NCBI GenBank assembly: GCA_025716815.1
Contig: JAIXMN010000004.1
Location: 992,001-1,056,000 of the forward strand
Reading direction: 5' to 3'
Length of the DNA stretch: 64,000 bases
Source: Dichotomocladium elegans
Taxonomy: Eukaryota; Mucoromycota; Mucoromycetes; Mucorales; Lichtheimiaceae
Shown here: one piece after another, positions 59,576 through 64,000 of the stretch
Position numbering within the stretch: the stretch's first letter is position 1
How the letters are laid out: every line of letters begins with the position of its first letter
The notes under the pieces: generated by a model
Seen by the model: the letters and a program-made list of their open reading frames with translations, nothing else
What the model was told of the DNA's origin: nothing
Databases searched by the model: none
Program-made: the position numbers and the translations under genes

Positions 59576-60055
59576 AGTCGTTATCGAATGGATGTCAACT
59601 ATGGCGTGTTTCGGTATGGCTGATATGGTTTTATAAGGCTGAACACCGCAGTAACACGATTTCAGCTCATCTGCACAAAGCAAATGCAACAAGCACCAAT
59701 GATCCTCCTGTGGACGAAATTCAGCAATGCCTTGACACCCGTTACGTCTCAGCATCAGAACCGTGTTGGTGTAGTTTTGGCTTTTCGCTGCATCAAGAAT
59801 CTCCGGCACACATCAGCGCTTGGCCGTACACCTACACGACAAACAGTGATCTTCTGACAATTGACAAAGTCCAAGGTCAAACGTTTGACATAGCAGGTCT
59901 ATACCTACCTGATCCGGTCTCTATCCGTGATTTGCTATACGTGGCTATGTCTTGAATTCGCACCTCGTCATCAATATCAATTACCATGGATCAAAAAAAA
60001 GCTCAATACTTCCTGAAAGACCAGGCCTTTACACACGAGACGTTGTACACAACGA
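59576..60055 (+). mobile_element. Helitron helicase remnant
   Basis: Plus-strand pieces of the C-terminal part of Helitron (PIF1-related) helicases: DEIQQCLDTRYVSASEP, CSFGFSLHQESPAHI, then after an apparent internal deletion DLLTIDKVQGQTFDIAGLYL and RDLLYVAMS. A stop follows where SR-type residues continue the family. It is heavily truncated; no Rep domain or 3' hairpin could be identified. Confidence 0.6.
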
Positions 60056-62068
60056 AGTGCTTATTTAACTATATTATCTTTAACAATACCTTCTTCACTT
60101 ATCTTCCTGTACCTATATATATCACAAGTGCATATTTTATTATCATTATCACTACATACATCTATTTTATATATTGATGAACTTCATACCATTCATTATA
60201 ATGAATTTTCTACAACTCATTGGGATGTTTTGGGGTGGCGCGGGGAAGGTGAAGCTCCCAGCTGACGCAGCAATCCAGCGAAGCGAGATGCGTTGCAAAA
60301 ATTCTTCTATTAGATGTGCCTCTGTTTGCTGGAAAGCAGTCGTATGTAGCCTACTCACAGACCAATGTCCTTGGCAATTTGGCCATTTGGGTACCTGCGG
60401 ATGAGAACACTGAAATCCAAGCAATGGTCAACATTGGCAATCATGAAGTCAGCAATTATCTGTCCGTTGTGCCATTGCCAACGTAGCCCCGGATAGTCGA
60501 ATACTCTGAGGTGTAGAGCGTGGGTTAGCAGAGATGGTCTGTCACCAGAAGGGTGAAAAAGGGCTAGTATAAAAAATTAGGTCACCTGGATTTCGTCATG
60601 GGGTGTGGCAGCGTATTATGCGAAGACGCACCCCGCAGTGGTCCGTGTGGATGGGGTGGGAAAGGGGGTATAAAAAGGGGACCTTGTCCCCAACTTTTCG
60701 TCTTTTATCCTTCGGGTCCATTTGGGTACGTTCTCTCCCGCCGAGAGTCCCCTTCCCCTATCTCCCTCTCGGCCTTTCCCATCGTACCTTGATGAATCTC
60801 GAGGATCTCTCCAATGACGCATGACGAGGCGCTCGCCATGGAGAGGAGAGGGGATACACAGCAGCCGGCCTTCACGTGGCTATCCCTGTTATGGGGCTCT
60901 CTTTTGAGGACCTCAACCGACGAGCTGCTCAGTTAATGAAAACCCCCCAAAAATATTTAAACGAAAACCTTTTTAATTTAAAAATGAAAACGAAAAAGAC
61001 TTGGGTGTGCATATGTGAGCGTTGTGGCCGGGTCTGTGAAGAGGTATGATAAAGATCAAAGGAACAGGAGGATTTGCCTCCTATGGGCCGTCAGGTATAA
61101 ATCTTTTCGGCCACCATGCTCCCCTACGTTGTGAAATATAGAGCTGCTGCTCGCTCACTTAAACATTTGGAAATCGCCATGGAGATCTAGAGTGCGCTTC
61201 TCGGTGATTATATCTATTATGACGTGGTGGTCCGATGTATAAATGGAATCTGGCTGACAGCAGGAATTTTGCCGCAGAAACCTGGTGCCATGAGAAGCGT
61301 CTATCCAAGCATATAAAGATTGCTTCGTTAGCATCCTCAAAGCTAAAATAATTTACCGATCAAAGATGTTGTCAAAAGGAATAGGGGTAAACGATCGTTG
61401 TCACGTCAGAAAGAGCCAACTTACAAGTGGTGCTAATGGTTACACCTCAAAAGTATGAGTGATCGTCCCGCCCTGGTCTTGGTAAACAGCGATAGTAGAC
61501 GATCAGATGAGGAAGATTCTCTTCTCTGAATGCAACCGTTTCACGAAGACTTCATCTCTCGTTGAACCGACGAATACAACATTCTCTCACGTACCAATGA
61601 GAGAACGTATTTTTCTTGTCATCTGTCAACTGTTAAAATTCAAAATGACCCATTGTTATTTTAGGCAGGAGAGATAATACGTCATCGCCAGTGGAGATTG
61701 CTCGAGATGGTGACGGGGGGAGATACTTAGGAAGCGTCCGTTGAGATAGGCGCCTCCAACGCTGCGGTTTACTGTATTGTTTCCGATGTGGCATCCTTCT
61801 CGAAGAACACAGCAGGAGCGTCGCTCGTTGAATCCAAGTGTTTCATAATGGAATACTCCTGGTTATCTCTAGGGAAGAGAGAAGCGACAAAGGTCAAAAG
61901 CTCGATCCCATGGAAATACTTGCAACCCACTATTTATACTATCTGTGTTGTGCATATTGCTAGCATCCTTATCTGCAGTGTTAGACACGCCATCCAGTTT
62001 CTTCTATTTAGAAGATCACGGCGGAAAAGGTACTATGCAGTCCGTATCTAGAAATCTGATATTATGCG
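60056..62068. other. Intergenic, GC-rich block near 60.6 kb, no gene supported
   Basis: Contains a GC-rich stretch at about 60590-60860 with GTATAAAAAGGGG (TATA-like) at 60667-60679 and several short ORFs. No family, splice pair or repeat partner was firmly recognised. Confidence 0.35.
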
Positions 62069-62386
62069 CTATATGTATCTCCCATCAATGCATGCAACAA
62101 TACTAGAAGCTACATAATATATTAAGAATGATTCATGGACAACATGGATGAAGAATAACCACCACCATCGACATGAGGGTGGGTTGGGTGCTGGAGGAGA
62201 GGGGCCTATGGTAGACGTGGGTGTTGGTGAGGGCCGAGGCAGGTCTCTGCGATCCACATATTCCCACTGTCGACATTCCTGGTAGTCCTCCCGCTCTGGA
62301 ACATATTTTGGTGTTGGCAACACGTCCTTTGATGCGCCGAGTATACCATCTATTACTGCCTGAATCCGGTGATTACCTATATACAT
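62069..62386 (-). other. Proline-rich ORF, uncertain
   Basis: About 105 codons from an ATG at 62386: IGNHRIQAVIDGILGAS, then CRQWEYVDRRDLPRPSPTPT, then a hydrophobic end (WWWLFFIHVVH). It could be an exon of an unrecognised gene or chance. Confidence 0.25.
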
Positions 62387-63211
62387 CTTCCAGCTCCTTT
62401 TGCTAACTGTATCCCACACGCATACCTAGAGCACCCCCACGATCCAAAGTCAATAGATACATCAATAAATAAATAAATAAAAATCTACGCGTGAAATGAG
62501 ATCATCTCTGCATTCTGCAAGACGACGGGGGAACCACTTATTTGCTCGCTTCATCTGCGTCGAAGATGAAGTCTTTATTTTCCTTACTAGTCAAGAGAAA
62601 TGCGTGCGGGTTCTCCTCTCTCTCTCTCTCTCTCTGAACCGACCAAAAACCTTCTGAGTACATCAGCTGCTGAACAAGGAAAGGAACGCATTGTTTATTC
62701 AACTAACGACATGTATTATAGTATGAAAACCGTTTCTTCAGTGAAAAACATTGGGAGTGGTATTTTAGAAATGATCCTTTTGTCCTTTGCTCCCCTTGTT
62801 CTTCCGGTTCTGCCACTGCCCCCAGGTATTCGCTATGCTGTATACCTGAGACACGTCTTAGAGTGAAGAGAAAATATTTTGTTTTGTGCGGACGCGGATG
62901 TGCTGGCCGAGTATTACACATGTCATGTGCGACACTTGTCTTGGAATTTTACGAGAATACAATCGTGTATTCTATTATTAAATGTCGCCAGCAGACTGAA
63001 CGCCATGCAAATATCCATAGATACCCGTATCGTTGTTACATGAAGAGAGAGTGGAGGATATGTCAGTTACTTTTATTTTCAATCAAGTTTGCGTCACGCG
63101 ATCATGGGTATCACGCCATCAGTAGATAGTATTTGCGGTTCAATAGATGTAATTTATGCGTGTAATAAGCCGAGCGGTTTGCGTGTGCGCCGATGAACAT
63201 ACAATGAAACA
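62387..63211. other. Intergenic with CT microsatellite
   Basis: (TC)n run at about 62615-62636. No gene is supported. Confidence 0.35.
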
Positions 63212-63891
63212 ATGATGTCAGCAGGTCGAGCCTATTTGTTGTCACATAGCATGTTGTATTGTTCCTTTCCCAACCGGCTCACATATAGGGTGCCTCCTCT
63301 CCATTCGATGAATGGAGAGTGGTCCAAATATCGAACATCGCATCTTGACCCTGCGATAACAGGGCCGGAAGGTTCTCTACGGGGGATTGCAGGTGCCAGC
63401 CTTTGCTGGCAACTCACTCGTGATTTCTTGTGCCTTCTGGTAAGCATCGCTATGGGTTTATTATTAACAAAGAAATCATGAGTCCTCATACTGCGATTTT
63501 CTTGGCATGTAGCAAAGCACATTGAGTGTTTAATTCCATTCCCTTGCCAACAGGTTGCCAGCAAGAAAATTCCACCAGTTGCCTCTGCGCTCATCAAGCA
63601 ACAAGTTGAACAGCATATAACTCGGGTCAATAGCCAGCATATGTCACTAGTGAGTGAAGTACCATCCCAAGTACAGTACAGTATAATGCAATGAAGACTT
63701 TCCTGCGTTGGTACTCCCGCCTATCGTCATCAATGGAAGAAAGCCTTTGTTTGTGGGGTGTGAACATGGTGGCTGACAATGTTCCTATTGACAAAGCATG
63801 CAATGGAAAGTCATTGAAGCACAAAGAAATACTATCCTCGCTGCTGACAATGATGCCTTTTGAGGCGTGGAGTGATTTCGACGCCTCATAA
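63212..63891 (+). CDS. Possible three-exon orphan gene at the right edge
   Basis: Exons 63212-63439, 63554-63649 and 63697-63891 join in phase 0 with GTAAGC...CAACAG and GTGAGT...TGAAG introns to 172 residues. Exon 2 reads VASKKIPPVASALIKQQVEQ. No domain or signal peptide is recognised and the composition of exon 1 is ambiguous. The coherent splicing is the main support. Confidence 0.35.
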
Positions 63892-64000
63892 TGACGAAGT
63901 AGCCAGCAAAATCATAGGCTACTCGACTGCTAAACTATATTCCTATTCCGCGAACAAAAAAGTTCCACTTGCTGAATAGCCGGGAAAAACCCAATGGAAC

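Noticed and set aside
62069..62386. Proline-rich ORF as a confident gene
   Set aside because: No start context, splice partner or family; kept only as a low-confidence entry.
63298..63320. Perfect 10-bp-stem hairpin CTCTCCATTC-GAT-GAATGGAGAG as a terminator or attachment site
   Set aside because: Such hairpins have no established terminator role in fungal nuclear genes and no partner site was found.

Overview
This is a window of nuclear DNA from a filamentous fungus, most likely of the Mucoromycota and probably near Mucorales. Genes are split by many 45-110 base introns, core proteins are of fungal type, and there is an IucA/IucC-type siderophore synthetase of the rhizoferrin kind, which is characteristic of this phylum. 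The phylum call is an inference from gene content. No rRNA gene, convincing tRNA gene or CRISPR array was seen.

Layout. Bases 1 to about 30,900 are repeat-rich. They hold the 5' part of argininosuccinate lyase (minus, cut by the window start), an NmrA-like pseudogene, six degenerate Tc1/mariner copies, a gene for an extremely acidic secreted protein, a DUF1295 membrane reductase-like gene, a gene with a PD-(D/E)XK-like motif plus its truncated inverted copy, an Snx41/Atg20-like sorting nexin, Mediator subunit 1, an Nhp6-like HMG protein, the truncated remnant of a Fanzor/TnpB-like gene, and the ribosome export factor NMD3. Nearly all repeated pairs here lie in inverted orientation.

Bases about 31,000 to 58,900 are gene-dense and almost free of transposons: the siderophore synthetase (+), a small secreted protein (+), RAD50 (+), AFG1-like ATPase (+), an NDT80/PhoG-type transcription factor (-), a mitochondrial short/branched-chain acyl-CoA dehydrogenase (-), a BRWD/PHIP-like WD40-bromodomain protein (-), two or three unrecognised genes (-), a USP36/Ubp10-like deubiquitinase homologue that has lost its catalytic residues (-), and CDC45 (+). 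From about 58,900 to 64,000 the sequence is repeat-like again, with a Helitron helicase remnant and one possible three-exon orphan gene at the right edge.

Functions are mostly housekeeping: arginine synthesis, membrane traffic and selective autophagy, transcription, ribosome export, DNA repair and replication, and mitochondrial upkeep. The iron-uptake gene carries a cluster of GATA motifs upstream. The least expected items are a 4-base microexon in NMD3, at least three GC-AG introns, the ubiquitin protease pseudoenzyme, the acidic secreted protein with no basic residues after its signal peptide, a gene-conversion-like tract between two Tc1 relics, and the Fanzor-like relic. Exon borders were read by eye from splice consensus and reading phase. 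Where they are not given, only the outer limits are claimed.
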